A stretch of 64,000 bases of DNA from Burkholderiales bacterium PBB2 (GCA_002255955.1 NKIM01000022.1:1-64000); one strand, 5' to 3'; shown: positions 36,342 to 46,111, counted from the stretch's first letter. Numbers and translations: made by a program. The notes: generated by a model from the letters alone, not told the origin.

Positions 36342-37607
36342 ATGGACGACGACACGATAGGCAAGAGCTGGCACCGGCCCTCGCGGGCCCATGGCCATGA
36401 ACTGCAGGCGCCAGCATCAGCCACCGAGCCCAGCCTGGCCGCAGCGCAGGCGCGCATCGCGGCGGTCGACCCGGCGGCGTATGCGCGCAGCCGCAATGCC
36501 CTGGACGGCGCGGTCACCGGCTTGTCGCCCTACCTCACCCATGGCTTGGTGAGCCTGGCCGAGGTCCTGGGTGGCGTGCAGCAGCGCCATGCGCTGGAGG
36601 TGCAGCACAAGCTGGTGTTCGAGCTGGGCTGGCGCGCTTACTTTCGCCACGTCTGGAAGCACCGGGGCGAGGCGATTTTTGCCTCGCTGCACGAAGGGCC
36701 GCTGCCCGATGCAGCCTATGCCCGCGAGCTGCCCGTCGATGTGCGCGAGGCCCGCAGCGGCGTGCCGGTGATCGACCAGGCGGTGCGCACGCTCTACGAG
36801 ACCGGCCTGCTGCACAACCATGCGCGCATGTGGCTGGCCAGCTATCTGGTCCATGTGCGCAAGATCCACTGGCGCAGCGGCGCCGACTGGCTCTACGGCC
36901 ATTTGCTCGACGGCGATCTGGCCAGCAACCACCTGAGCTGGCAATGGGTGGCCGGCACGGGCAGTCGCAAGCCCTATCTGTTCAATGCCGAGAATGTGGC
37001 GCGTTATGCACCCGCAAGCTGGCACAGCCCGGGCACGGTGATCGATGTCAGCTACGAGGCCCTCGATCAGCTGGCGCGTCATCCCCAGCCGGCGCTGCTG
37101 GAGGGAACGACCGAGCGGCCGGCCCCGACCGAGGTGCCGGCCTTGCTGTCCGCGCCACCCCCGGGTTTGGCGATTCAGTCGCCCGATGCGAGCCAGGTGG
37201 CTGGCCGCGAGGTGTGGCTGGTGCACCCCTGGAGCTTGGGCGCGCTGCCGGCCGACTTGCCGCCCGATACCCAGGTGATCGGCCTCTGGCTGCAGGACTT
37301 TCACCAGGCTTGGCCCTGGAGCGAGCGGCGCTGGCGCTGGGTGGCCGCACGCATGGCCGAGCTGGGCGCGGTGATGTGGTGGACGGATGCCGCGGCGCTG
37401 GAGCAGGCCTTGAGCGGCGCGCGCCGGGTGCGCTGCCGCGCCGAGCCGCATCTTCAGGCCTGGCTGCCCCGCTGGGCCGAGTGCCTGCCCGAGCCGGCGC
37501 TGTTTCCCGAGGTGACGCCCTGCTGTGCGTCCTTCTCGGCCTGGTGGACGCGCAGCACGCGTGGCCTCGCTACCGCCGATGACTTGTTGTCGAGGCTGCC
37601 GCGATGA
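36342..37607 (+). CDS. Photolyase-like FAD protein with apparently permuted domains
   Basis: The 421-residue protein lacks the N-terminal antenna domain of DNA photolyases and starts almost at once with the helical FAD-binding domain (about residues 30-235): GLSPYLTHGLVSLAEVL, KLVFELGWRAYFRHVWKHRG, VIDQAVRTLYETGLLHNHAR, DLASNHLSWQWVAGTGSRKP and YLFNAENVARY. The last 135 residues look like a Rossmann/antenna domain placed after it (EVWLVHPWSLGALPADLPPD; FHQAWPWSERRWRWVAARMA; GAVMWWTDAAALEQAL). DNA repair or light sensing is possible; activity is unproven. It overlaps the DCC gene by ATGA. Confidence 0.8.
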   Translation: MDDDTIGKSWHRPSRAHGHELQAPASATEPSLAAAQARIAAVDPAAYARSRNALDGAVTGLSPYLTHGLVSLAEVLGGVQQRHALEVQHKLVFELGWRAYFRHVWKHRGEAIFASLHEGPLPDAAYARELPVDVREARSGVPVIDQAVRTLYETGLLHNHARMWLASYLVHVRKIHWRSGADWLYGHLLDGDLASNHLSWQWVAGTGSRKPYLFNAENVARYAPASWHSPGTVIDVSYEALDQLARHPQPALLEGTTERPAPTEVPALLSAPPPGLAIQSPDASQVAGREVWLVHPWSLGALPADLPPDTQVIGLWLQDFHQAWPWSERRWRWVAARMAELGAVMWWTDAAALEQALSGARRVRCRAEPHLQAWLPRWAECLPEPALFPEVTPCCASFSAWWTRSTRGLATADDLLSRLPR

Positions 37608-37999
37608 AGCCCCAACCCTGCGAACAGACCAGTGATTCGCTGACCGTGCTTTTCGACGGCGCCTGCCCTTTGTGCCGGCGCGAGATCGCGCTCTACCGCG
37701 GCCAGGCCGAGGGCCAGGCGGTCTGCTTTGCCGATGTCAGCGACCCGGCTCAGGTCTTGCCGGCGGGGCACACGCAAGCAGAGCTGCTGGCGCGCTTCCA
37801 TGTGCTGCTGCCCGACGGGCGCTTGCTCAGCGGCGCCGAGGCTTTTCTGGCCCTGTGGGCGCGGCTGCCCGGCTGGCGCTGGCTGGCTTGGCTGGGGCGG
37901 TTGCCTGGCGTGGCGCGTTTGATGGAGTGGGCTTACCTGGGCTTCTTGCGCGTGCGGCCGGCCGTGCAGCGGGGATTTCGGCGCTGGAAACCCGACTGA
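37604..37999 (+). CDS. DCC-family (DUF393) thiol-disulfide oxidoreductase-like protein
   Basis: The 131-residue product has the DUF393 signature near the start (LFDGACPLCRREIALYRG), a DxxCxxC arrangement that recalls thioredoxin-like active sites. A middle region GRLLSGAEAFLALWARLPG and a C-terminal RVRPAVQRGFRRW complete the family pattern. Enzymatic activity of the family is not well defined. It is translationally coupled to the photolyase-like gene, which suggests a shared function, perhaps a redox partner. Confidence 0.87.
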   Translation: MKPQPCEQTSDSLTVLFDGACPLCRREIALYRGQAEGQAVCFADVSDPAQVLPAGHTQAELLARFHVLLPDGRLLSGAEAFLALWARLPGWRWLAWLGRLPGVARLMEWAYLGFLRVRPAVQRGFRRWKPD

Positions 38000-38014
38000 G
38001 CTGCGCGCGCAGGC

Positions 38015-38779
38015 TCAGTGGTCTGGCACGAAGCGATCCACCGCGTCGGTGATGATGCCGTCCACCCCGTTGGCCCGCAGCCAGGCCACGACCGATTCAT
38101 CGTTGGCGGTGTAGACCAGGGCCTTCATGCCGGCCGCGTGGATGGCTTGCACGCGCGCCGCGTCCATCAGGCGGTAATTGGTGATGACGGCCACGCAGCC
38201 CAGGCTTTGCGCCTCGTCAAGCCAGCTTTCGCGCGGGCTGTCGAGCAAGAGGCCGCGCGGCACCCCGGGGGCGGTCTTGCGGGCACCTTCCAGGGCGACG
38301 GGCTCGAAGGAGCTGAACAGGGGCAGGAGCGCCTGCCCCTGTCCCTGGCCCTGCCACAGGCGCAGCACCTCGCGGCCCACGACCTGGCCGGTCAGGCGCT
38401 CCTGGCCCGGCGTGGGCTTGAGTTCCAGATTGAGGCCGAAGCGGTTGGCCTGGACGAAGTGGGCCACGGCCTCCAGGCTGGCCAGGGGTTCGCCCGCGTG
38501 AGCGCGGCTGTGCCAGCTGCCGGCGTCCAGGCGGCTCAGCTCCGACCAGCTCTGCGCGCTGGCCAGGCCCGAGCCCGTGCTGGTGCGGCGCAGGCTGCTG
38601 TCGTGCAGCAGGAAGGGAACGCCGTCCGAGCTGAGCTTCACATCGCACTCAAAGGCCCGGTAGCCATGGGTGGCACCGAGACGGAAGGCGGCCAGGGTGT
38701 TCTCGGGCGCCAGCTTGCCGGCGCCGCGATGGGCGATCCAGAAGGGCAGGGGCCAGGGTGTATTGGACGAAGTATTCAT
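38015..38779 (-). CDS. ugpQ: Glycerophosphodiester phosphodiesterase
   Basis: The enzyme splits glycerophosphodiesters from phospholipid breakdown into glycerol 3-phosphate and an alcohol. The 254-residue product has the GDPD TIM-barrel motifs: IAHRGAGKLAPENTLAAF with catalytic His and the Glu of PENT, then FECDVKLSSDGVPFLLHD with the metal ligands and second catalytic His. No signal peptide is present, so it is the cytoplasmic UgpQ type. It converges on the DCC gene with only 15 bp between the stops. Confidence 0.93.
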   Translation of the reverse strand: MNTSSNTPWPLPFWIAHRGAGKLAPENTLAAFRLGATHGYRAFECDVKLSSDGVPFLLHDSSLRRTSTGSGLASAQSWSELSRLDAGSWHSRAHAGEPLASLEAVAHFVQANRFGLNLELKPTPGQERLTGQVVGREVLRLWQGQGQGQALLPLFSSFEPVALEGARKTAPGVPRGLLLDSPRESWLDEAQSLGCVAVITNYRLMDAARVQAIHAAGMKALVYTANDESVVAWLRANGVDGIITDAVDRFVPDH

Positions 38780-39105
38780 GGCTGCGGACTTGGTCTAGGG
38801 CGGCGCCATATTAGCCCTGGAGAGGGCGCTCCAGATGCAAGGCCAATCGGCGCCAGAGGCCGGGGCAAATGCTGCGCTGCGGTACGATCACGGCCCGAGC
38901 GCGCAAGGCCCGGCCGCGCGATCCGCCGGCGGTTGCCGGTGTGGCGCAGGGCCGGCCCTGACAGGCCTGGGCCACAAGCCCGTCGATGCCCTGGGTCCGT
39001 TCGTTCCAGCCAATTCCCCAGCCTTGTGGCTGGGCTTTTCGGGCGCCAGAGCCCGGGGGGCCTGGCCGCAGCCAACCAAGGGTGTGTCGCCCGCACCTGG
39101 CCGCC
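38780..39105 (+). other. Divergent gap upstream of the FAD/Fe-S oxidoreductase
   Basis: This 326-bp region lies between ugpQ (minus) and the oxidoreductase (plus). TACGAT at 38883-38888 might be a -10 box, without a good -35. The stretch 38890-39010 is GC-rich and contains several potential stems but no structure I recognise. A terminator-like hairpin stands at 39017-39039. Confidence 0.4.
39017..39039 (+). terminator. Orphan intrinsic terminator ahead of a gene start
   Basis: CCCAGCC (39017-39023) pairs with GGCTGGG (39028-39034) across TTGT and is followed by CTTTT. It ends about 65 bp before the next start codon on the same strand, with no gene upstream on that strand for about 1 kb. It may end a small RNA or act as an attenuator. 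Confidence 0.6.
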
Positions 39106-42100
39106 ATGAATGCACCGCATCCGCTGATGCTTGAAGATCCTGCTGCCCCGAACGCCGCTGCCGATGCGGTTCATGCAGCATCCCCCCGCCTGCGCGAGAT
39201 TCCCTACAACTACACCTCCTTCTCCGACCGCGAGATCGTCATCCGCCTGCTCGGCGAGCCAGCCTGGGCGCTGCTGGACAAGCTGCGCGAAGAGCGCCGC
39301 ACCGGCCGCTCGGCCCGCATGCTGTACGAGGTGCTGGGCGACATCTGGGTGGTGCAGCGCAACCCCTATTTGCAAGACGATCTGCTGGACAACCCCAAGC
39401 GCCGCGGCCTCTTGATCGAAGCCTTGCAGCACCGCCTGAGCGAGGTGGAACGCCGCCGCGACCCCAGCACCGATGCCCAGCGCGATGCCGATGTCGGCCA
39501 GCTGCTGAAGGCGGCGCAAGAGGCGGTGCGCCAGTTCGCCAGCCAGTTCGAGCAGGTGGCCGAGCTGCGCCGCCGCACCATCCGCTTGCTGGGCAAGACC
39601 ACGGCGCGCGACAACATCAAGTTCGACGGCCTGGCCCGCGTCTCTCACGTCACCGACGCGACCGACTGGCGTGTCGAGTACCCCTTCGTTGTGCTGACCC
39701 CGGACAGCGAGGCCGAGATGGCCCAGCTGGTCAAGGGCTGTGTGGAACTGGGCCTGACCATCATCCCGCGTGGCGGTGGCACCGGCTACACCGGCGGCGC
39801 CGTGCCCCTGGTCTGGAACAGCGCGGTCATCAACACCGAAAAGCTCGAAGGCCTGCGCGGCGTCGAGATGCTGACCCTGCCCGGCCTGGACCGCGAGGTG
39901 GCCACGATCTGGAGCGAGGCCGGCGTGGTGACGCAGCGCGTGTCCGATCTGGCCGAGCAGCATGGTTTTGTGTTTGCGGTCGATCCGACCAGCGCCGAGG
40001 CCTCTTGCGTGGGCGGCAATATCGCCATGAACGCCGGCGGCAAGAAGGCCGTGCTCTGGGGCACGGCGCTCGACAACCTGGCCAGCTGGCGCATGGTCAC
40101 GCCTGAGGCCAAGTGGCTGGAGGTGACCCGCCTCAACCACAATATGGGCAAGATCCATGATGTGGAGGTGGCCAGCTTCGAGCTGCGCTATTTCGACGCC
40201 AGCGGCAAGAAGCTGGAGCGCAGCGAGCGCCTCGACATCCCGGGCCGCACCTTCCGCAAGGAAGGCCTGGGCAAGGATGTCACTGACAAATTCCTGGCCG
40301 GCCTGCCCGGCATCCAGAAAGAGGGCTGCGACGGCCTGATCACCAGCGCCCGCTGGGTGGTGCACAAGATGCCGGCCCATGTGCGCACGGTCTGCCTGGA
40401 GTTCTTCGGCAACCCCAAGGACTGCGTGCCGGCCATCGTCGACATCAAGGACTTCATGTTTGCCGAGGCGAAGCGCCCTGGCGGCGCGGTGCTGGCGGGT
40501 CTGGAGCATCTGGACGACCGCTATCTCAAGGCCGTGGGCTACTCGACCAAGAGCAAGCGTGCCCACCTGGCCGGCGCGTCCTCCAACGGCCTGCCCAAGA
40601 TGGTGCTGGTCGGGGACATCGTCGGTGAGGATGCCGATGCCGTGGCCCGCGCCACCTCGGAGGTGGTGCGCCTGGCCAATGGCCGCAACGGCGAAGGCTT
40701 TGTCGCCATCAGCGCCGACGCGCGCAAGAAGTTCTGGCTCGATCGCAAGCGCACGGCCGCCATCTCCAAGCACACCAATGCCTTCAAGGTGAACGAGGAT
40801 GTGGTGATCCCGCTGCCGCGCATGGGCGAGTACACCCTGGGCATCGAGCGCATCAATATCGAGCTGTCGCTGCGCAACAAGCTGGCCCTGGTCGGCGCGC
40901 TGCAGCAGCTGTTCAGCACCGCCAAGCTGCCCTTGGGCAAGAGCGACGACGCTGGCGAGATCCCCAGCGCCGAGCTGCTGGGCGACCGCGTGCAGCAAGC
41001 CCTGGCCCTGCTGGCTGAGGTGGGCGCGCAGTGGCAACGCTGGAAAGATGAGCTCGACCTGCCCCGCCCCGAGGAAGGTGGCAGTTACTTTGACCAGTTG
41101 CAAGACCACAGCCTGCGCGCCTCCTGGAAGACGCAGATCTTCAAGCCCCTGCAAGCCATCTTCAGCGGTGCGGCGTTTGCGCAGATCCTGGAGGAGTGCA
41201 AGCGCATCCACCAGGAGGTGCTGCGTGGCCGGGTCTGGGTGGCCTTGCACATGCATGCCGGCGACGGCAATGTGCACACCAACATCCCCGTCAACTCCGA
41301 CAACTACGAGATGCTGCAGACGGCGCATGAGGCGGTGGGCCGCATCATGAAGCTGGCGCGCAGCCTGGACGGCGTGATCTCGGGCGAGCACGGCATCGGC
41401 ATCACCAAGCTGGAGTTCCTCAGCGATGAGGAACTGGCCGATTTTGCCGACTACAAGCTGCGCGTCGACCCGGAAGGCCGCTTCAACAAGGGCAAGCTGC
41501 TGCGCCCCAAGGCATCCACCCACGGCACCTTTGCCGACCTGACCAATGCCTACACGCCCAGCTTCGGCCTGATGGGGCATGAGTCGCTGATCATGCAGCA
41601 GAGCGATATCGGCGCCATCAGCGACAGCATCAAGGACTGCCTGCGCTGCGGCAAGTGCAAGCCGGTCTGCGCCACCCATGTGCCGCGCGCCAATCTGCTT
41701 TATTCGCCGCGCAACAAGATCCTGGCCACCTCGCTGCTGGTCGAGGCCTTCTTGTACGAGGAGCAGACCCGCCGCGGCATCTCGATCAAGCATTGGGAAG
41801 AGTTCGAGGATGTGGCCGACCACTGCACGGTCTGCCACAAATGCGCCAACCCCTGCCCGGTCAAGATCGACTTCGGCGATGTGACCATGAATATGCGCAA
41901 CCTCTTGCGCAAGATGGGTCAGAAGAGCTTCCGCCCCGGCAATGCCGCGGCCATGTTCATGCTCAATGCCACCAACCCCGAGACCATCAAGATGGCGCGG
42001 GCCGCCATGGTGGGCGTGGGCTTCAAGGCCCAGCGCCTGGCGCACGATGTGCTGAAGACCTTTGCCAAGAAGCAGACCGAGGCCCCGCGTGCGACGCTGG

Positions 42101-43050
42101 GCCCGGCGCCGATCAAGGAACAGGTCATCCACTTCATCAACAAAAAGCTGCCCGGCGGCCTGCCCAAGAAGACGGCGCGGGCCCTGCTGGACATCGAGGA
42201 CAAGGACTACGTGCCCATCATCCGCAACCCGGCCGCCACCACGGCCGAGACGGAAGCCGTGTTCTATTTCCCCGGCTGTGGCTCCGAGCGCCTGTTCAGC
42301 CAGGTCGGCCTGGCGACGCAAGCCATGCTCTGGCACGCCGGCGTGCAGACCGTGCTGCCACCGGGTTATCTGTGCTGCGGCTACCCGCAGCGCGGCTCGG
42401 GCCAGTTCGACAAGGCCGAGAAGATGATCACCGACAACCGGGTGCTCTTCCACCGCGTGGCCAACACCTTGAACTACCTGGACATCAAGACCGTGGTGGT
42501 TTCTTGTGGCACCTGTTACGACCAGCTGCAGGGCTACAAGTTCGAGGAAATCTTCCCCGGCTGCCGCATCATCGACATCCACGAGTACCTGCTGGAAAAA
42601 GGCATCACGCTCGGCAGCGACAAGAGCTACCTCTACCACGACCCCTGCCACAGCCCGATGAAGCTGCAGGAGCCGATGAAGACGGTCAAGGCCTTGGTCG
42701 GCGACAGCGTGGTCGAGAGCAAGCGCTGCTGCGGCGAGAGCGGCACCCTGGGCGTGACCCGGCCGGACATCTCGACCCAGATCCGCTTCCGCAAGGAAGA
42801 AGAGTTGCGCAAGACCGAGACTCAGCTGCGAGAGAGCGGCAAGGTCGCGGCCGCCGAGAACCTGAAGATCCTGACCAGCTGCCCGAGCTGCCTGCAAGGT
42901 TTGAGCCGCTACGGCGGCGACCTGCAGAACGGCCTGCTCGAAGCCGACTACATCGTCGTCGAAATGGCCCGCCAGATCCTCGGCGAGGACTGGATGCCGC
43001 AGTATGTGGCCCAGGCCAATAACGGCGGGATTGAGCGGGTTCTTGTTTGA
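39106..43050 (+). CDS. FAD-linked oxidase/Fe-S oxidoreductase with DUF3683 (D-2-hydroxyacid dehydrogenase type)
   Basis: The 1314-residue protein fuses parts that are separate in glycolate oxidase (GlcD, GlcF). In order: an N-terminal DUF3683 region ([20 protein letters not shown]), an FAD_binding_4 domain ([20 protein letters not shown]), an FAD-oxidase C-terminal domain ([35 protein letters not shown]), two 4Fe-4S clusters near residues 845 and 907 ([24 protein letters not shown]), and a C-terminal CCG heterodisulfide-reductase-like domain ([34 protein letters not shown]). It probably oxidises D-lactate or a similar hydroxy acid and feeds electrons to the membrane chain; the substrate is inferred. 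The ATG at 39106 has only a weak ribosome-binding site. Confidence 0.92.
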   Translation: MNAPHPLMLEDPAAPNAAADAVHAASPRLREIPYNYTSFSDREIVIRLLGEPAWALLDKLREERRTGRSARMLYEVLGDIWVVQRNPYLQDDLLDNPKRRGLLIEALQHRLSEVERRRDPSTDAQRDADVGQLLKAAQEAVRQFASQFEQVAELRRRTIRLLGKTTARDNIKFDGLARVSHVTDATDWRVEYPFVVLTPDSEAEMAQLVKGCVELGLTIIPRGGGTGYTGGAVPLVWNSAVINTEKLEGLRGVEMLTLPGLDREVATIWSEAGVVTQRVSDLAEQHGFVFAVDPTSAEASCVGGNIAMNAGGKKAVLWGTALDNLASWRMVTPEAKWLEVTRLNHNMGKIHDVEVASFELRYFDASGKKLERSERLDIPGRTFRKEGLGKDVTDKFLAGLPGIQKEGCDGLITSARWVVHKMPAHVRTVCLEFFGNPKDCVPAIVDIKDFMFAEAKRPGGAVLAGLEHLDDRYLKAVGYSTKSKRAHLAGASSNGLPKMVLVGDIVGEDADAVARATSEVVRLANGRNGEGFVAISADARKKFWLDRKRTAAISKHTNAFKVNEDVVIPLPRMGEYTLGIERINIELSLRNKLALVGALQQLFSTAKLPLGKSDDAGEIPSAELLGDRVQQALALLAEVGAQWQRWKDELDLPRPEEGGSYFDQLQDHSLRASWKTQIFKPLQAIFSGAAFAQILEECKRIHQEVLRGRVWVALHMHAGDGNVHTNIPVNSDNYEMLQTAHEAVGRIMKLARSLDGVISGEHGIGITKLEFLSDEELADFADYKLRVDPEGRFNKGKLLRPKASTHGTFADLTNAYTPSFGLMGHESLIMQQSDIGAISDSIKDCLRCGKCKPVCATHVPRANLLYSPRNKILATSLLVEAFLYEEQTRRGISIKHWEEFEDVADHCTVCHKCANPCPVKIDFGDVTMNMRNLLRKMGQKSFRPGNAAAMFMLNATNPETIKMARAAMVGVGFKAQRLAHDVLKTFAKKQTEAPRATLGPAPIKEQVIHFINKKLPGGLPKKTARALLDIEDKDYVPIIRNPAATTAETEAVFYFPGCGSERLFSQVGLATQAMLWHAGVQTVLPPGYLCCGYPQRGSGQFDKAEKMITDNRVLFHRVANTLNYLDIKTVVVSCGTCYDQLQGYKFEEIFPGCRIIDIHEYLLEKGITLGSDKSYLYHDPCHSPMKLQEPMKTVKALVGDSVVESKRCCGESGTLGVTRPDISTQIRFRKEEELRKTETQLRESGKVAAAENLKILTSCPSCLQGLSRYGGDLQNGLLEADYIVVEMARQILGEDWMPQYVAQANNGGIERVLV

Positions 43051-43052
43051 AG

Positions 43053-43102
43053 GTGAACAGGTGAATGGTTCACCCGGCGCGCAGCGCCCTTCACCTGTTC
43101 AC
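43053..43102. repeat. Perfect 13-bp inverted repeat with nested hairpins
   Basis: GTGAACAGGTGAA (43053-43065) and TTCACCTGTTCAC (43090-43102) are exact complements. The 24-bp spacer holds GGCGC-GCA-GCGCC, and GGTGAA-TGG-TTCACC (43060-43074) could form instead. It lies between convergent genes, so a two-way terminator is the simplest reading, though no T-run follows. Confidence 0.8.
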
Positions 43103-43128
43103 GCGTTCACTCCGATTCGTTCGCGCAC

Positions 43129-44154
43129 TCATTCCGCCGACAACTTCCGCTCCCGGATCAGCCGGTGCCAGGTCTGGGTTTCCTGCTGCACGAAGCGGCC
43201 CAGGCTGGCCGCGTCGCTGGGCGTCACTTCGAGCCCGAACTCTTCCAGCCGCGCTTTCAGCTCCGGCAGCTGCAGGGCCCGGCTCAGCTCGGTGCTCAGG
43301 CGTGCCGTGATGGGCTCGGGTGTGCCGCGGGGCAGGAACAGGCCTTGCCAGGCCGAGACATCCACGCCCTTGAGGCCCAGCTCATCGAAGGTGGGCACAT
43401 CGGGCAGCTGCGCCACGCGCTTGCCGCTGAGTACGGCCAGGGCGCGCAGCTTGCCGCTGCGGATTTGGGGCAGGCCCGCGGCGGTGTCGAGGATGGCCAT
43501 GGGCACCACGCCGGCCAGCAGGTCTTGCACCGCATTGGCCGTGCCGCGGTAGGGCACATGGACGATGAAGCTGCCGCTGCGCTCCTTGAGCATCTCCATG
43601 GCCAGGTGGTGCGGGCTGCCCACGCCGGGTGAGGCGTAGCTGAACTTGCCCGGGTTCTTCTTCACATCGGACAGCCATTGGCCCACGCTGCTGAAGCCGG
43701 CCTGCGGGTTCACCACCAGTAACAGGGGGAAGCGGGCCATCAGGCCCACGGGCTGCAGGTCGCTGGGCGTGTAGGCCAGCTTTTTGTACATGGCGCTGTT
43801 GAAGACCATGGCACCGTTGTCGCCGCTGAGCCAGGTGTAGCCGTCTGCTGGCGACTTGGCCGCGGCGTCGGTGCCGATGCTGCCCCCGGCGCCGGGCCGG
43901 TTGTCGATGATGATTTGCTGGCCGAGCTGCTTGCTCAGTTGCGGCGCCAACTGGCGTGCCAGAAAGTCCGAGCCGCCGCCGGCCGGGTAGGCCACGATCC
44001 ATTTGATCGGGTGGGCGGGCCAGCTGCCGGCATTGCCGTTTTGCGCCCAGCTGCCGCCGCTGCTGCCCAGCAGGGTCAGTCCAGCCAGTGCCGCCAGGGC
44101 TAGGCTCCAGCGGCGCCTCTGTGCTTGCGGGCCGCCAGGATTCTTCTTCGTCAT
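43129..44154 (-). CDS. Bug-family (TctC-like) periplasmic substrate-binding protein
   Basis: The 341-residue product has a signal peptide (RRRWSLALAALAGLTLLGSS, then GSWAQ) and the tripartite tricarboxylate receptor fold (IKWIVAYPAGGGSDFLARQL; GQQIIIDNRPGAGGSIGTDA; YASPGVGSPHHLAMEMLKER; VPYRGTANAVQDLLAGVVPM). Such proteins bind carboxylates or related small molecules. No TctA or TctB membrane partner is nearby, so it is one of the many orphan Bug proteins seen in Burkholderiales. The ligand is unknown. It reads divergently from the HIT gene. Confidence 0.93.
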   Translation of the reverse strand: MTKKNPGGPQAQRRRWSLALAALAGLTLLGSSGGSWAQNGNAGSWPAHPIKWIVAYPAGGGSDFLARQLAPQLSKQLGQQIIIDNRPGAGGSIGTDAAAKSPADGYTWLSGDNGAMVFNSAMYKKLAYTPSDLQPVGLMARFPLLLVVNPQAGFSSVGQWLSDVKKNPGKFSYASPGVGSPHHLAMEMLKERSGSFIVHVPYRGTANAVQDLLAGVVPMAILDTAAGLPQIRSGKLRALAVLSGKRVAQLPDVPTFDELGLKGVDVSAWQGLFLPRGTPEPITARLSTELSRALQLPELKARLEEFGLEVTPSDAASLGRFVQQETQTWHRLIRERKLSAE

Positions 44155-44215
44155 CGGGGTCTCCTCATCTGCATTGCTACAGTCGGCGCATCTTAGTCAG
44201 CCCCAGCTCGCCGAT

Positions 44216-44680
44216 ATGTCCGCCCCTCTCAGTGATTGCCCTTTGTGTCGTGATGCGCTGCTCGCTGCGCCCGAGCCGGGTGTGGAGCTGCTGCTGCAGC
44301 GGCCACGCTATCGCGTGGTACGGGTGCTGGATGCGGACTTCCCGGCCTTCTACCGCGTGATCTGGCAAACCCATGTGGCCGAGTTCAGTGATCTGCCTGC
44401 GCCCGATCGCCTGGTCTGCATGGAGGCGGTCACGGCGGTCGAGCAGGCCTTGCGCAGCCAGTTGCAGCCCACCAAGGTCAACCTGGCCACCCTGGGCAAT
44501 GTGGTGCCGCATCTGCATTGGCACGTGATCGCGCGTTTCGATTGGGACACGCATTTCCCCGCGCCCATCTGGGCGGCCGCGCAGCGCGGCGCCGATGCCG
44601 TGCGCCTGGCGGCTCTGCGCCAGGCGCTGCCGGCTCTGGATGCCGCGGTGCTGCAGGCGCTGGAGTCAGTGCCGGGCTGA
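44216..44680 (+). CDS. HIT family hydrolase
   Basis: The 154-residue protein has the histidine-triad motif HLHWHVI (about residue 100), with VNLATLGNVVPHL before it, and an N-terminal CPLC pair (DCPLCRDAL) that may bind zinc. HIT proteins hydrolyse or transfer nucleotidyl groups, for example on dinucleoside polyphosphates. The FDWDTHFPAPIW segment after the triad is typical of the betaproteobacterial subgroup. The start at 44216 aligns with the family; a longer open frame does not. Confidence 0.92.
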   Translation: MSAPLSDCPLCRDALLAAPEPGVELLLQRPRYRVVRVLDADFPAFYRVIWQTHVAEFSDLPAPDRLVCMEAVTAVEQALRSQLQPTKVNLATLGNVVPHLHWHVIARFDWDTHFPAPIWAAAQRGADAVRLAALRQALPALDAAVLQALESVPG

Positions 44681-44859
44681 TGCGCCCGTCCCGCAGCGCC
44701 CTTGGCCGCCGGCCCGCCCCTGCAAATGTCGCCTGAAATCGGTGGCTCTGCCTAGCCCCGGAATGCCCCCATGGGCCACGCTCAGCCCCGACCTAAACTC
44801 GGCCGGAACTCTAAAAAGACAGCGGGCGGGCGGGCGAGACAAGAACGGTTGGGTCTGCG

Positions 44860-46092
44860 ATGGCAGTAGATGCAGAGGCGCCCGGCGCTCCGGATAGGCG
44901 TGGCGCGCTGGACGAGGTTTCCTTGACGCAGGCCGAGGCCTTGATTGCGGACGAGGCTTTTGATGCTGCGCTACAGCACACGCGGGCGCTGCTCGAGCGC
45001 TTGCGTGGCCGCGAGGCCGAGCCGGCGGTGGCCGAGCTCGCGCGCCGCATCTACCAGCTCCGGGGCGATTGCCTGACACGGCTGGACCGCTTCCCCGAAC
45101 TGCTGGCCGATTGCGCGGCCCGCATGGACCTGCTCTCGGTCGATCAAGCCTCGGTGCAGCGGGCCGAGCTGATGATCAAGATGTCGTTTGCGCATGCCAA
45201 TCTGGCCATGCCCGAGCAGGCTTTGCGCTCGGCCCATGTGGCCTTGCAGGACGCCCTGAACCTGGGCCAGCGCCTGCTCGCGGCTCAAGCCCTGGAGCGC
45301 CTGGCCATGGCCTACCTGTCCATGGGCGACGGCGTGGCCGCCGAGCGTTTCATGTTTGAGGCGCTGGAGCACAGTGATGCCAGCAGCCCGCCGCAAGAGC
45401 GCCTGCGCCGCGTCTCCAATGCCGTGCATCTGCTGTGCACGCTGCACGATGCCTATCTGGACATGGGTTTGCCGGCCTTGGGTGAATCGGTGCTGGCCCG
45501 GGCCCAGGGCCTGCCGGCCAAAGCCGAAGCCCTGCTGCCCACGGTGCCTGGCCGTTACCTGGTGTGCATGTGGCTGGCCAATCAGGCGCGCTGGCTGCGC
45601 CGCCGAGGGCAGCGAGACCAAGCGCGGCGCGCTTTTGAGGCCTGCCTGGCCCAGGCGTTGAAAGAGGGCTGGCAAGCGGTCAGCCGGCCGGTGCAGCTGG
45701 AACTGGCACTGATGGCCGAGCAGGTCGGTGACTTGCAGACGGCGCTGGCACTTTTGCGCGCTCTGTTCGAGCCCGAGAGCTTGCGTGTACGCGATGTGGT
45801 GGCGCTGCCGGCCTACCGCATGCGTGAGCGCGTCTGCCGTGCGCTGGGGCACGGCCTTGAGGCCGATCAGGCTTCCGAGCGGCGGCGCACCCGCCAGGCG
45901 GCGCGCCATCAGGCGGTGCTGGAGGCCGCGGCGCACAACCACCACCATGGCCAACTCATCCTGTCCACCCTGGCGGCGGCCGAGCGGCAGCGGGTGGATG
46001 CCGAAATTCAGCGCCTGCGCAGCCAGCATGCCGCCGGCACCATCTTGCGCATGCCCGATCAGGACGATTGGTTTCGCCCCGATCTGCCCTGA
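44860..46092 (+). CDS. TPR-like helical protein of unknown function
   Basis: The 410-residue product is almost entirely helical with degenerate tetratricopeptide-like repeats (about residues 40-320): AELMIKMSFAHANLAMPEQA, AQALERLAMAYLSMGDGVAA, YLVCMWLANQARWLRRRGQR and LELALMAEQVGDLQTALALL. It has no signal peptide or membrane segment. The last 80 residues form a charged helix (ERRRTRQAARHQAVLEAAAH) and a short acidic end. The repeat block resembles the sensory halves of some TPR-GGDEF proteins, but no output domain follows, so it may be a scaffold or a truncated relative. I do not recognise a named family. Confidence 0.75.
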   Translation: MAVDAEAPGAPDRRGALDEVSLTQAEALIADEAFDAALQHTRALLERLRGREAEPAVAELARRIYQLRGDCLTRLDRFPELLADCAARMDLLSVDQASVQRAELMIKMSFAHANLAMPEQALRSAHVALQDALNLGQRLLAAQALERLAMAYLSMGDGVAAERFMFEALEHSDASSPPQERLRRVSNAVHLLCTLHDAYLDMGLPALGESVLARAQGLPAKAEALLPTVPGRYLVCMWLANQARWLRRRGQRDQARRAFEACLAQALKEGWQAVSRPVQLELALMAEQVGDLQTALALLRALFEPESLRVRDVVALPAYRMRERVCRALGHGLEADQASERRRTRQAARHQAVLEAAAHNHHHGQLILSTLAAAERQRVDAEIQRLRSQHAAGTILRMPDQDDWFRPDLP

Positions 46093-46111
46093 GGCATCAG
46101 GGCCAAGAACT

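Noticed and set aside
38890-39016. SRP RNA, 6S RNA or a known riboswitch upstream of the FAD/Fe-S gene
   Set aside because: The conserved cores of these RNAs are not present; only a terminator-like hairpin can be supported.
38776-42897. A 1373-codon open frame on the minus strand
   Set aside because: It is antisense to the FAD/Fe-S oxidoreductase, whose motifs are unmistakable.
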